Shown: in pieces, positions 27,601 to 42,600 of the stretch
Layout: each line of letters starts with the position of its first letter
Position numbering within the stretch: the first letter of the stretch is position 1
Assembly: GCA_936440205.1 (NCBI GenBank)
Contig: OW387150.1
Span: forward strand, 12,188,152 to 12,252,151
Reading direction: 5' to 3'
DNA length: 64,000 nt
Source: Lepidonotus clava
Lineage: Eukaryota > Annelida > Polychaeta > Phyllodocida > Polynoidae
Made by a program: the position numbers and the translations under genes
Notes under the pieces: generated by a model
The model's input: only the letters and a program-made list of their open reading frames with translations
What the model was told of the DNA's origin: nothing
The model's database searches: none

Positions 27601-30600
27601 TAAAGTAAGCTTTTACTTCTTCCAGTTAAATTTTGAGTGATTCTTGTCTGCTCTGTGGTCCGTCGCATAAGCCCCCTCGCTGTTGCGAGGGTTGTCCACT
27701 ACAGCGAGACCTCTCCCTGTTCAACAGCGAGTGGATCCAACTTTCCTCGCTGTTGCGAGGGTTGGCACACCCCAATTTTCAATGTATTGGGGGGGGGGCA
27801 TTTTGGGTTTGGAATTTTTATATTCTACTTTCACTGTATGTTAGATGTGTTCATTAGCTTATGAAATGTATAGAAGGCAAGTGGCGGAAATGTATTTGTC
27901 AATAAATTAACCGTGTTCAAAGTTTGTACAAAACCATCGCTGTTGCGAGGGTTGGCACATTGAAAACCTTAAGGATATCCCTGTTGCGAGACTTAAATCT
28001 AAACCCTCGCTGTGCTCTCGCTGTTGCGAGGGTTTGGTTATGCGACGGAGCACTGGCCCCTTGCATGATGCAGCAGTGAAACAATTCAATGTCTCGCAAC
28101 AAGGATGTTAATGTTGCGATGGGAGCCACTGTTGAATTTTGGCTGTTCTTTTTGCCGAACTTAATTGTATAAACAGTTCTAAAAACATAGATATTTGATC
28201 TAAAAATTCTCAGATTTTCAGTCCAGGTAATTTTTCATAAGTGGGTGAAAATTTGATGCTGTATTTTTGAACAACAGTGTGTGGTTTGGCAAAACCATCC
28301 TTAGCTCTGACACTGTTAAGTGACCCAAATCCAACTAGGTTTGAAACTCTCGCCGTTGCAATGACTTGATTAGGCGATGGGCCACTGGACCTATAGAAAA
28401 AGGGACAACTCACGTCTGCAGACGGGGATGGCTGGGGACCATTGTCCGTTGGCTTCACATCGGATTTGGTTGCTCAGTCCCTCGAAGGTGAAGCCAGGTA
28501 GACATTGAATACTGACAACAACACCCACATTGACGGCCTGAGGGGGGCTGTCAAGGAGAACACAACAATTCACTTTAGAGTTGTAGGGCAAATCTACACA
28601 TACTAATTATTGATATTGTATTTCTAATGTTGCGCTGATTTGTTTCCTTTATTTTTTTCTCATTTTCCGTAGAAATCATGTTACCAAAGCAACGCCACTC
28701 GTGAATATGCATTTCAATATCAGAGGGATATTTATATACAATTTGGGGTATTATCCAAGATTCTTTTTGCGATGTTAATCATTAAAAAAACTGCTCCCAC
28801 AAACATTTCTGACGTAAGTATTCCCCAAGCAGTATACTTGATTTAAGAAGTTGGTCAAGGGGATGTCTATTCTCAATTTAGAAATTACGCTTATTGTGCT
28901 GTGGGCTGTAGCATGAAATGAGGTATCATACGTTATAAGGCCTATTATATGATTATTATGATCACAGGGGTAGATCGAGATTGGATCCAGGGGGTCCTAA
29001 CTCCCCCCCTTCTTTGTGGGGACTCAAATTATTTCTGGAAGTAACGCTTATGTGGGTTAAATTAGGGGTTTTATGGTATATAACGTTTTACCTAGGGTTA
29101 TGTCATAAAACACGTACCTGATAACTGCGTTGGCGATGTTTAGGGCAGGACAGGTGATAACTTGAAAAACAGATCATAGGTATAGTCAGAGTTTTTTATT
29201 ATTATTTGAAAATCAACTTCAGGGTTTCCCCCGATCTTCCAGAAGATAGTTTGTTATAAGAGCATACACAATCGCAAAACATTGTATATACCATATTAGA
29301 TTCTCTATGATCACCTAAATATATTTTACAATAAACTACAGATATTACATCAACTGATCATTTAGCCTATCAATGAAGTAAGTCAATATAACAAATGAGA
29401 AAAGGGATAAAACTTAAAATAGATGCTACACACGAACACATTACTTTGATATGTATTTGAATGTATATTATATATCTTGTTAATTTGTTATATATTGAAA
29501 ACATAACATTTTCATACATGTCAGCAGAATTGTAATACGCGTGTCTTTAAATCTTACTAAGTGCAATCAATATGTATAGACTTCTGCTTTCATGGCATAC
29601 GCCACTATTAGGATATGATTTTTTAGCAAACCATATTTTCGTAGAAAAACAATAATTTGTTTTGTTAGGTGAACTTACCAATAGCTGTAATTTTGAAAGA
29701 AAAGAAGAATGGGTTAGACAGAGATAAAGAATGACAGTAAATTCCAAGTCAAAATAGAGAATCTTTTCGAGGTTTTAACTTTACAATATATCTCCCTTCT
29801 TTAAGTAAGATGAATATTGAGGTTACAGACTTAAAAAAAGTATACCTTCATCTGCTATGAAGTACACCTTCATATCACTTGGAGATTATTTCAAAGTTAC
29901 AAATTACCCTGGTTTTATCTTCCTCAATATATGTTGTTTATTATGTCATCATGATTTTCTTCCCGATAATCATTATGCTTAGTTTTTTTTATAATAATAA
30001 TTATTTCGTGAAATATAGTATTATGACATTTTATTATAACATTTTTAATGATAATCATATCATAACATTTTACAATAATAATTGTTTTATCTAAATATTT
30101 TATACTGATATAATATTTCATCATAACATTTAATATCATCCTATTATGGGAGGAAGCTCAATGTTATTACTCACGTCTACAGATTGGGACATTCGGTCGC
30201 CAAGCACCACTGCTGCAAAGAATTGTTGCCTCTCTTGTCTGTCCATCAATGGTGAAACCAGTGTTGCATCGGATGATAACTTGTGTTCCCTCATTATTTG
30301 CATTAGTGCTGAAAAAATATGTTCACTTTTACCTTGATCAAGGAACACAACATACATTTTCAAAGAAGAAGAACGGATATACTCTGTAAAAAGTAGCTTT
30401 TTTATAGTAGTTTATTTTATGATTTTGGTTACAAATTTACTGTAAATTTGATATATCATATCTAATGTAAATGTTTAGAAAGTCTGCAAAAATACAATGA
30501 ATTTTGCTGGCAATAACCTGCAATAATGTTTACACTCTACATAAACACGAATATTACAAATGAGCTATAACTCTTGAATATAGTACCTTTTTTGTGATAT

Positions 30601-33600
30601 AAATTAACATTTATATTGTTTGCGATAGGACTATCTGTGTACAATACCTGATAATTGCGTTGGCGAAGGGGAAGAGAACGGGGCAGGGAGCTTGAACCAC
30701 TGGTAATAGACACAAAAATAGATATGAATTCATTGTAGATTAATGTGACATGCTAAACACTGTCACAAATGGATTGACATAAAATGCGAGTGAAATTTAA
30801 AAGAGAAGAGCTAAGGTAATAATCAGCTAACATTATTGCAAAATACAGCTAAAATTATTGCACAATACACTGTTACTGACATCAATTAACATGGAGTTAC
30901 TTTTCAATCAATACACTAAGTGACCAATGTCTTATCTGTTACAAAATATGGACTCAGGCACCACCCCATTCCTGGAATCAGTGAGTTTGTCTTAATTCCC
31001 AATGAAGAGCCCCTTAAACCTACGTTGACAGGTGGGTAGGGCTGGAGTCCATCCACCAACTGCACATGTGACTACAGGCGAACCGATCAGCCTAAAGTTC
31101 GGGGAGCTGCATTGAATGGTTGCTTGTGTTCCTAACGTGGTCATACTTGTGCTGTAATATAAACACAAACAAAGCTTTACATGTCAGATCTAGAGTAATG
31201 AAAAAACTGAAGGGTACAATCATTTAGTAAGTAGAAGCTATAATAGCATGGAGAACATAATCTTTATTTGAAAAGTATTGTGGATCTATTATGTAGAAAA
31301 CTTAAATCCTATTCCTCGTTCGATTTACATCTATATGCAATAGAACAAGCTAATTTAGTGTGAAAGCTGTATTCCAGACCCCACTATTAGATACCTGACT
31401 TGATTTTCAAAAACCTTGATAATGTTTTAACTTGGTGACAGATTTTAAAGATCTTGGTATCATTCTTTAGCTAAGAATTTGTAGAATTTAGTTTTGTAAA
31501 TATTACATTCCAAGCAAACATTCCAAATAATTTGAAATGTTTGAAAAGGTCCTGAATATAGTTTTAGTCCCTTAAGGCTTAATCCTGATGTGAATCCCGT
31601 AACCCAGTCTCCCCTGTATTTGACTACTGGATCTATAGCTGATTTTGACTCCTGTTAATTTGGTTATTTATAACTTTTCACGAATAATGTGACAAAAGAC
31701 AATATATCCTACATATCATTTGAAAGAGCATCCAAAGCCCTTTCTAATGGTATAATATCATAATGTATGATTTGCCAGTATTCCAACTGACGACTTTCGA
31801 AATCAGTAGTAAAATGGACTAATGGAATACAGCCTTACGTCTATAAGTTTGATGAAAGTTACAATGGTGCTGTTTTGACCTTATTGCTTTGAAAATATTG
31901 CATTGCCAGCACTGTGTTACCAACACACATTTCCTCACCTGATAACAGCGTTGGGTATGTTTATAGGTGGGCATGGGTTGGCTGTAACAAAGGAGAAATA
32001 TATCTGAATATCAATTCTGAACACCAACCATGGAAAATAGTGATCGCTCACATATGTGCATCACTCACACTCATTTTTTCCTCTTTAAAATGTTTTATGT
32101 ACTATTCTTACGTAGATCTAAAAAAACAGACCCCACTTTTTTTTTAAATAAAAACAAAGAAAAAGAAATGATATAGCTCTTTGCGGAAAACTGAGAGAAA
32201 GAACAAATTAAAAGCAGCATTCATTAAGACATTTTTCAAAATACACAACATGGAAGAACATGTACGAACGTTAAAGTGCAAACAATTATGTTTGAAAAAA
32301 AAGATAATGAACACCACAAGTCTAGTCATGGGACATAATGAGACAGAAGAGGGTTTTAATTCTTAATTCTTTTGTATTCCCAAAAGATTTATCATATTTT
32401 GATCAATAATAAAACTAAGAGACATAATAAAAAGATATAAGGTCTGATGTGAGACCTTATATAAGCCTTTTTCTGACTTCCTGGTGAAAGCTAGCTTATC
32501 CATGTGTACAAGCTATGATTATTACGTCAAATTAGAATACCAAGAATACTTTTTACTCACGCTGGCAAAACGGAATTGCTGGTTGCCAATTGCCAGTGTT
32601 GCCACAAATGAGTACAGGCGAACCAACAATGCTGAAGCCAGCGTTGCAGTTGATGACAACTTGTGTGCCTGGTGTAACAGCAGTGGTGGTTGGGGCTCCA
32701 TTGGGAATGATGAGCACGGGGCAGCTAGTCGCTGGAAATCATTAAAAAAAAACTACCTTCAATGTTTACTGTTTGCATTGTTGTGGTTAATGAATAGAGT
32801 GAATAAAGTTTGGATATAGATAAATATATGAAATATTAACCATATTCTTCCTAGTTACATCAACTCTAAAGTTTAAAAATTATGATACAAGCAGCTCAGC
32901 GGTGAGTGAGCAACTGAAACGTAACTGTTGGTCCCACGATTTATATAGTGAGGCATCGACAGATCTGTGGAACTAAAACTGCATGTTTACTCTATACAGC
33001 TATACACAATAATTTCCTGGGGTATGTCTGAACGAAACAATGTTTCATGCACTACATAGGGGTGCTGTTTGTTGGACTTAAAAAACAACGTATCAGGTAG
33101 TTTAGTTGGTCCTCAGCTTTTATGACGTAATTGCGAAAGTTTTCAACACTAGTGTATAGTCTTATGGACCTATAATGATAAGATACCAATGTAATGAATA
33201 GAAATAATGTAGCTGTTCTCCCATTTAAAGCCTGAAAGTTTAGAGATACATTGAAGTGAGTCAACCTTTTCATTGGGATTCTATTACCCTTTACAGTCCA
33301 GGCTAAGAATATAATGTATACCTCTTTTTAACTGTAAAGGGAATTAGCCCAGCTAGCTTGGCTAGATTATGGTTATTGACTAGCCTGAGAGGATGATTTA
33401 TATATACAAGTTAGCTACATCACTTGGATTTGGGTGGAACCCTGAAGTCCAAAAAGAGGGGAAAATGTAGAGTGTTGTGCGTGCATGCATGCAGATGCAC
33501 ACCGTTCTAGTACTTTGCCTATATGCTCCCCCCTCCCCCCCACAAATGAAAAATCCTGTATCTGCCTCTGGAGAAGACCATAATAGTTCTACTAACCTTG

Positions 33601-36600
33601 GCACATTGGAGGAGTAGGGTCCCAACTACCGCTTGCTCGGCACGTGATTTGCGCCGCGCCTACCAGAACCGATGGCGGTGTGCATGTTATAGTCACAGTT
33701 GTGTCAATTGTAACCGATGTAGTACTGAAAGATAAATGAAACATTTTGTATAGATAAATACACAATAGCTATTGGAATCCTTCCTAATACACGTCAACTT
33801 TGAAATCTTAAACTGATCATAAGTGGCCCGTTGCACAATGGGTTTCGTAAAAACAGCGCAACAACAATCGTTTTGACAATAAAAAAACTTCTTTAGAATG
33901 ACCTTTATAAGCTTGTGACTCTTTACAGGAAATAATCCTATTTTCCCCTCTTTACATCAATTTACAGAATTTAATTTGATTCAGTAGAAACAGAGATATA
34001 AGGGGTATCATTACAATGCAACCTTGCGCTCTTACGCAATCATTTTTAAAGTTATCTTAACCCTTACACTGCCAGAGGCCTCATATGGGGCCCTATAGTA
34101 AAATCCCATAGGAACGCCATTGAAAGAATGCAAATTATGCTTTCAGAATCTGAAAGAATTTTTCAGATATTCCAATTAGAACCAGAGATACAGGTATTTG
34201 AACATCGGACTATCAAGTCACCCAAAAATGATAGAATTGTGATTCGAGAAACCATAAACAATGTATTTACATTTGAATTTGCCATACTAATTAAAAATCA
34301 TGAAAAATGGGTAAATTTATGTTAATGATATGATTTTTAATTTGCTCTAACTTTTCTTTCATTTATGATAATCACAAACTGTCTTTTGCACAAAAAAGAT
34401 AATGTTTTCATGTTATTTTTTATAAAGAGTGTCATAGTTATTTTATGAATTATCGGTTACCATGGTGACCTGCAAATTACAATAGTACGTACAATTACTC
34501 CGCACAAGAAATTTGCCTTATTGGCACAGTGCCAACATTTGGAATGTTTATATCAAAATTATTGAAAAAGCTTTTCATCTGAAGAATCTAAACTAAATTG
34601 GAGTTTTAGGGAATTTATGCACTAATTTTTGTATTTTGGGCAATATTTCAGTAAATATCAGTTACATTGTGATATATCTGGCAGTGAAAGGGTTAAAATT
34701 TGCGTTGTTACGAAATGTCATTGTGCAACAATGGCCCATTGCACAATGATTTTCTTGGCAACGAAAATACTATTATTAACGAAACTTTTCGTTGTTACTT
34801 TTTTTGGGGTATCAGTGGCCCGTTGCATGATAGCATTTCGTTTTTATGGTAACCTTAACGATAGCATAATGAACAAGTTCGTTGTTATAAAATTTTCGTT
34901 TTTACAAAAATAGTAAAATCTCTGGTTCTAATGAATGAAATTAAATTCTGTAAATTGATGTGATGGGAAAAAATTAGACAAAAATCAGTAAAATTTACAG
35001 CTCTTTGAGGGCATTCTGAATATAGAAAAAATTGTTGCAAAACGATCGTTGTAATGAAAATATTAACAACAAAAAGTGTCGTTGTTTAAATAATTTTCGT
35101 TGTTATGAAATTCATTGAAACATTTCGTTGTTACTTTCATCGTAACAGCAATCATTTTGACAATTAAGAAAAAGGATTTAGAATGTCTTTAATGAGCTGT
35201 AACTGTTCCTGATTTCTTCTATTTATTCCTTTCATATATCAGTTTACAGAATTTAATTTCATATAGTAGAAACAGAGATAGAAAACTGTTGCTGTTACGA
35301 AACCTATTGTTGTAATGAAAACGATCTTAAAGTTATCTTAAAGTTATTATTGTTACGAAAATCCATTCTGCAACGGGCCACTTTAGGTGTTCATGGCGGT
35401 GGGTTAAAAGTGATTGATCCAGTGATTTCACTTCCTGATATATATTCATATATATTTATATATGGTGACACTGCAACAATCCGCTGTAAGCATAGTATCA
35501 GAACGGCAACGTCACTGGCGTGTCAGAAATATGTATCTTGATTATGTCTGGCCATACAAAATATAACGTTATTTCTGAGATATATATTATCAGCAACAGC
35601 TATTAAACAGAGAATTTTCATTATAATTTTAGTGAGGGTAGATTTAAAATTGTTAAATCAGGAAAATATTAAATAATTATCCCCATGATTTCGAGATTCT
35701 AACTTATTTTTGTAGAACATGGCTGGCATAAAATCTAAAATGTCTTCATTCCATCGATATAACTTAGAATAATGATATCTACCATTTCTGGAACTATCGG
35801 ATTATGCATGGGATGGGATGTCGTAGTGATAGTATAATTAATGGTAGTTGTATAACATTGATTCTTTTTAATGTTTTGGCTCAGTTCATAAAGTACCTTA
35901 GGGTTGCACCAGGGATGATAGCGGCGAGAGCGGGACATGTAGTAACTGTAACAACAGAATAAAACATTATTAGGCTATAACAAAGTCAACAAGTGGATTA
36001 ACAACAAGTGTCTATAGTGTGTTTGAAAACGTATAGATAGAACGATTTGTAGGTATATGAGGCCATTAAAGGAAATTGGTGCCCGGGTGGAGAAAGAGCC
36101 ATAAAAACATCATTTTGAGTAGGCAGTGGGGTCCATTTCTTCTTTCTTTTTTTTTTGTCCTTTTTTATTTGTTTACTCACCAACATAATTTCACAATTCA
36201 ATATTAAGTATGATAACGAAACACAAGGAAATGTTTGAGACCGATATTTAAATATAGATACAATAAAAATGTTGTTTATTCTTTTATGAGTTGGTCTTTC
36301 GATTTGACTTTTAGGCACTGAGACATGATTGTTTTGGACCTCAAAAACATTTTGATTTCAATCAACATTGTGCATACAGGGTCACGGGATCTAGATGTTT
36401 ATTGCCATGTAAAATACTTCCAATATAAGCTTCAACCGCATATCGGAAGTATCAAATTCTCGAAACATGACCTCATAAGCCACATACCCACTAAGCGATT
36501 TTGACCAAGTCAGCCTACTGATTGATGCTAAAATTATCTGATTCTGCTAGAATAATAATCAAATCTTACTGCTAATTCAGTCCATTTATCTGGTCGTAGT

Positions 36601-39600
36601 ATTAAAATACATGAACTTGTTTTATCTAAATTGGTGTAAAAGTTGGCCGACTCTTTTGAGAGAATCGGCTAATTTGAGTGCTGATCAATCAGTGACCTTA
36701 ATTAAAACAATTTTCATTAGACTTAGAAGATACTACCTATTGTAATAACTCTGGCAGAATTGGTGACACAGAATTGATAATACAAATAGCTTATGACTAT
36801 ATCATTATGGTTAGCCAGCCTTTAGAACTTTTGAGTGAATGCAGGATGCATCATTGTTCACGAGGTGTCATATGTAAAAGTGAGGCAAAATGAATATTTG
36901 CATTGATGATTGTTTTTCTAATTATTGTCATTGGAATATCACTTTTTATTAGGATTTCTCATCACCCTTAGAACAATGACATCATGCAGTGCAAATACCA
37001 CGAACTTCTGTTGCCAGGGCCAACCCTATAAAAAAGGACGCAACTTACCATAGATATTTTTCCATGAATAGAATTTTGAGGATGTTGGTTTGATAAGAAA
37101 GATGAAGAAATAATGTCTTCGGCGTTACTTCTAGCCCGCATGAGTTGGCTTGATATGCTATGTCTTACTTTCAGTATCAGACTAAGCCTTGTGACAATAT
37201 TAGGTGAATATGCACGTTGTGTTCCATTACAGAACTTTTCACCATAAAAGTAATGACCTCAGTTTAGTAATTTATTTGTCAGTGATGGTTTTGATCACAA
37301 AACAAATAAACTTATAGAGTATTTTATTTGCCCTTATATTCCGTGAGTTCATCATTTATTGCATAAGTATTTGGGTATTCTTTTCCCATTTTGCTGATTG
37401 TGGTAACAGATTTCTCCTGATGGTTCTTGGTGATTGGGAAGATGATCTGTATTTCTTACATAATGTCAAGACAATTGTTGTGTGTTCACATAAATGTTCT
37501 TCCATTTCTTATTTTCCTTGTCACATTTTCTGAAAATTGCATTCCCTGTACTGGTCAGTTTTAATTGCTATATACTGTAGGTACTTGCTGCAAATATTGA
37601 ACATCTCCATGGTGATGTTCTATATTGGCAATACCAACTTTCAACACACGTCCAACACCGAAAATGGAACGGAAAAGGGGCTGCCGATTTACGATTATTG
37701 TAAAAACGGCTGCTGACATAAAAGTAATAATCAGCAAAAAAATGATCACCAACATGTTGGTAAATTTGATTGGCAATGTAGCCAATTATATATCGTCAGT
37801 AGCCAAAGTATATCGACAGCAAATCGTTACTGTACTTAATAGTCGATAGAATAAGGGTTCAAGATTAAACGGTTCAATGCTAAACGCTATATGGTATCTC
37901 TATATTATACCAAAGTCGCACGTCTCGCTTGGTGCTTTTCTAACGTTCAAATTCACTAACAGTAGGGCTGAGTTAAACAGGAATATTATTGTAGGCAGAA
38001 CTGAGAGGGACTGATTACATGCACAAGGTCTGCAACACAGGCCTCTTGCAATCCATTATAATTATATATATATATATATATATAATATATATATATATAT
38101 ATAGGCCTCGGTAAATGTTACATGTTGCTGATTTTACCCTGGTATACATACACTATATACATGATTGTCCAGGTCCGCATACCTTCACAAATATTGTATA
38201 AGCAGACAAATGTTTGGCATTTTGTCGCACTGTAGATCACTAGCTTAAATGCACGACTTCGCTCAAATAAGAATATAATTTGAGGGACGTTCATAAATCC
38301 ACTCCCCACCAATTCCCCTGTTGTGTCCATGTATACAAACATAACTCTGCACGTGACCTTAAGGTCTGTGCACGGAGACCGTCACTGAGCCACCAGACAC
38401 TGTGCAGATGACGTCACATTTGCCAAAATGGGACGTCCATCATGTTGGTGATCAATAATTATCTTCATTATTATTTACAATGTTGAAATTGTTTAAACAA
38501 CGATTTATGCCACGTTAACCCTAAACAAGCTCATTGCATCATTATGAACAATCTTTGCCGGATAGAATTATACATTTTGAATTAATTCCATATCCACAGG
38601 GTCACTTTTCTGCAAAAGGTCTGTATGTGGAGATGTCCGTGCATGTAATCTCAGTTTTGTAAATTTGGCCATTAAATTGCAGTAAAGGTCATGGAAAGAT
38701 CTTGTAAAGGTGACCTTTCAAGAATTTTAATGTCTCAAGACTTGTGCAAAGAACCTGAAAGTCATGTAAAGTTTACATTTACTTTACTGCATTAAAACGT
38801 ATTAAATTTTGCGCTGTACATATTTTCGTTCATTTTGCGCACCACTACAAATGCGCGATAACATGATATGAGTGAAATTTATCAACATCATAGAACAGAT
38901 AGAAATAACTATCAAATACATGAAATTATAAATGCATGGAAATTATAATCATTGCTTGGTGCACGAACATTTAGCAGCGCGAAAATATAATATATGTTCA
39001 CAGTCCCTGAAAGTAATGTAAAGCTTACTTTTACATTACTTTTACATTACCTTTCATATACCATAATGGCCCTATTTATGAAATTTGGATTCTTCAAAGG
39101 CTAAATTCCATGCAGTGTATTACCAAGTGTAACTGTACATTATAATGTTATAGATGAATGTATACTTACGAGAGCGACAGTTGACGAAGGGACCACTGGG
39201 AGCATTAACAACCTCACAGACTGAGCCTGGAGGACATTGTTGGCCCTAAAAACAATGCATAGAAATGATGATTTTCTTACTATTGCTCGTAAAACAAATA
39301 ATGTACCGATAATTATTACTATTTGATAGAGGTTACTTGTGATACCACTAGATAAATTACAATATCCGTACAGAACAAGACTTACCACGCAGGTGACCCC
39401 TCCACCAACTGCAACAGAAAGAGTCAAATTAGGTCATTTGACAAAAAATATCAGAAATTGTTATAACAACTGTCTAACTGTTCTCCTGAATGCAAAAATC
39501 AGTAACAAGTCTTGATTCACTATACCTATTTCTATAAAAGATAGAGTATGTTATAGGGTTATGTAAATGTAAGTCCATCCCAGTTTGCACCAGTATTACA

Positions 39601-42600
39601 GTTTACTATCAGATATTTTCAAAATTGCCTCTAGGCTTACTCCATAAAGAAAGCTGCACAATACAAATTAACCAAAGCAATTCACTTGATGTATTGCTTC
39701 TAAAATGTGTAAAATGCAGTTTTATATATTGGCCCTTTTCCCATAAGAACCAATGTTTAAGCCTGTCAACTAAACCTTCAATGTCCAACCCTATTTTGCC
39801 TTGAAGTACAGCATTTCGATTGGCTAGCAAACCTGCAAATCTGTCAATTGGTAAAACCTAAGAAAGCATAATGTTTTATCAGTGCTTGGAGATACAGGAA
39901 TAAAATAGTCTTGGTTATGTCAGTAAACTTAACCCTATGAGAAATAGGATGGCTTATACAGTAATTGTGTCCAACCCTTGTACACACAAACTTTGGAATG
40001 GGTAAAATTTTAGACCCGTTCCTCATCAGTTTGGAACTGTTCAGGATGAACCTGACCACAAAAAGTCTGGCAATATGACTGTATCTGCAAAAGGTCTATA
40101 GAATTGATAGTGTAAAAACTTACCTGGTACACACTCAGGTATTGGTTGACCGTTTGGACCAGTTGATGCTTGGCATCGAAAGTTGACAGGGCACACAACG
40201 GTCTGTAACATGATGCAGTAACAAAACATAAGTTATTACAGCCCATCGGGAAAAGACAAGTCAGGCACGAAGATTAGGAGATTAAACTTCATTCATAGTA
40301 AGATTTGTAAAGCCGCCCAATATAATGTCATTTAGAGGTGTTTGCCATTATTACCCATTGCTAATCACTATCATGCACTATCTCATATTATTGAAACCAA
40401 TATTTATGTTTAGTCATCTATCATTTAACAGTCTGAAGGAATATGTAATATACTTGAAGATGTTAACAATCAATCAACTAGATAAATGTGATAGAAATTA
40501 TCAAAATAGTTTGTAGAAGAAAATATAGTAACATATGGGTATCAATGGAGGAAAAAGATTATATGATAAAATGAACAAATACCAGTTCATCAATGGTATA
40601 AGTTGAATGCATACACCAGAACCTGAGCCGTTCATTATTAACAAGGATTATTTTCAGGAATTCGGAGATTGGTTATGAGAATTTAAGAACAGTTTAAGAG
40701 AACACTGTATTTTCTTGCTTTTTTTCATAACTACTTCTAGGAACAATACAGATGGAATGTCGGTCAGAGGCACCTGTTGTATATTTCATCATTTTGGACC
40801 AAACAAGATGTAAACAAATAAAATAAGATGTGTACAGAGATAATGAGAACAAAATCAAATCATGAAAATAGTTATCACATCTTAAAGATAAATACGGTGA
40901 ATGTATTTTGTACACATTTTTCTTATTTTCATAAACATAACTAGATTTTGGAAATCCACCAAAAATTCCCCTTAGCTTTGAATAATCATACATTGTGATC
41001 ATATGTTTTCACATAGCAATTAATTTGAAAATTATGGATATTCATTTATCTATGCCTGAAAATGTTCATTTTCCCATTGACACCAATGATCATGGATTTT
41101 TTTCTTAAAGTTTTGTATCTTGAAAATAATGATGATAAGACATAGATTCTGAAGCGTATTCACGATCCTGATGTACCACCCTTACATTTCTGATGGGTTG
41201 AAGAATTGATTAGATTATTATGGATTCGCATCAGATACCTCTATTTACCTTTAACAATGCCTTAACGTGTGAAAAATATACATGTGCTTACCGAACAGAC
41301 ATCACCTGGAACTGTTTGTCCTGAAAATGTGAAGAGGTTGGTGAATAGAATACAAGAAATAGTACAGAAACAATATTTCGAATACCCTGAAAATGGAAAT
41401 TAGCTTTTTCTGCTAACAAAGCCTGGACCTCCAGCAAAATAGGCAATACATCAATTTCAAGTTAATGGATACATCACCAATGGTTCTAGAGCCAAATATA
41501 TACCAAAAAGTATCTACGAGACAGTACCTACAAGATTTTTCATATCAACCCCTTGACCCCTGAAATTTGACATAATCAATAAGAAAATTACCATAACCTT
41601 TTACTGTATCAAAATAAAATGACTTAGATTTGTTGAACTACTGCCAAGGGAAGTTTTATAAAATTAACAAACAAACAACTTAACAGTCCAATTTTTAAAA
41701 ATAAGATAGGTCTTTACTTGTGAATTTGGGGAAAACATTTATCGATTCAATAACCTAAAGAGAGGAGCCAGTGAAATTATGGTTTTGTTTAAATCTCATT
41801 GTATACTGTAGGTATGTTGGTTAAGTATGCGAAAATGCAATTTTTATAACTATAAAGTGATATCTTGTATAGAAAACCTTGTCTATAAATCAGATCATAC
41901 AATGAATCTCCTGTCCAGCTGATAAAGGACGTCTGTGGGTGACGTCACACAAAATGGCAGTTATATTTGTATTTCAAAATGATAAAATCCATACTAAACA
42001 CTATTTTTTCATATTTTTGACATGAATCGTTTAGTGTGGTGATTCTAAACACTATTAGAACTATAGATAACTCTTATGAAGTTTCATATTGTAATTTCTT
42101 CAGTTTTATAATTTTTCAACTGTTCTGTTTGTGATGTCACACAAAGAGAAATGCACTGTGCAGCCTGCACCAGGTGCAGCCAGGCAGACTAAATTTGATT
42201 CACAAAAACGTATATATAACAAAAACTGCAAGTCATAAAAGTATACAATTTGGCATAATTATTCCACGGATGGTTAGGATCAAGGCAGTATACTGATTTA
42301 TAGACACTGGCCCCTCCCTTTAAAGTTAATTTTCTGACATATTCAACACATAGAGTCAACACTTACCGCAGTTCTCTTAATAGCTGTCACATACATGTCG
42401 TTTCAATTTTCAATGTCTTTTTTTTAGCGTTTAGAGTTGTTTGCTGTAGGGTGAGAAATCTTACCTTGAACGGTGATACACATAAGACAAGGAACAGATA
42501 TGAGTCCAAATTGGCAGCACACTCCAACAAATCCTTGGTTCTGTTCGGCGACTGGCAAGATGCAGCTATTTCGATTAACGCATTGGTTTGGTGCACACTG

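Noticed and set aside
32484-32819. 111-codon plus-strand frame
   Set aside because: It is the antisense shadow of the CCP2 exon.
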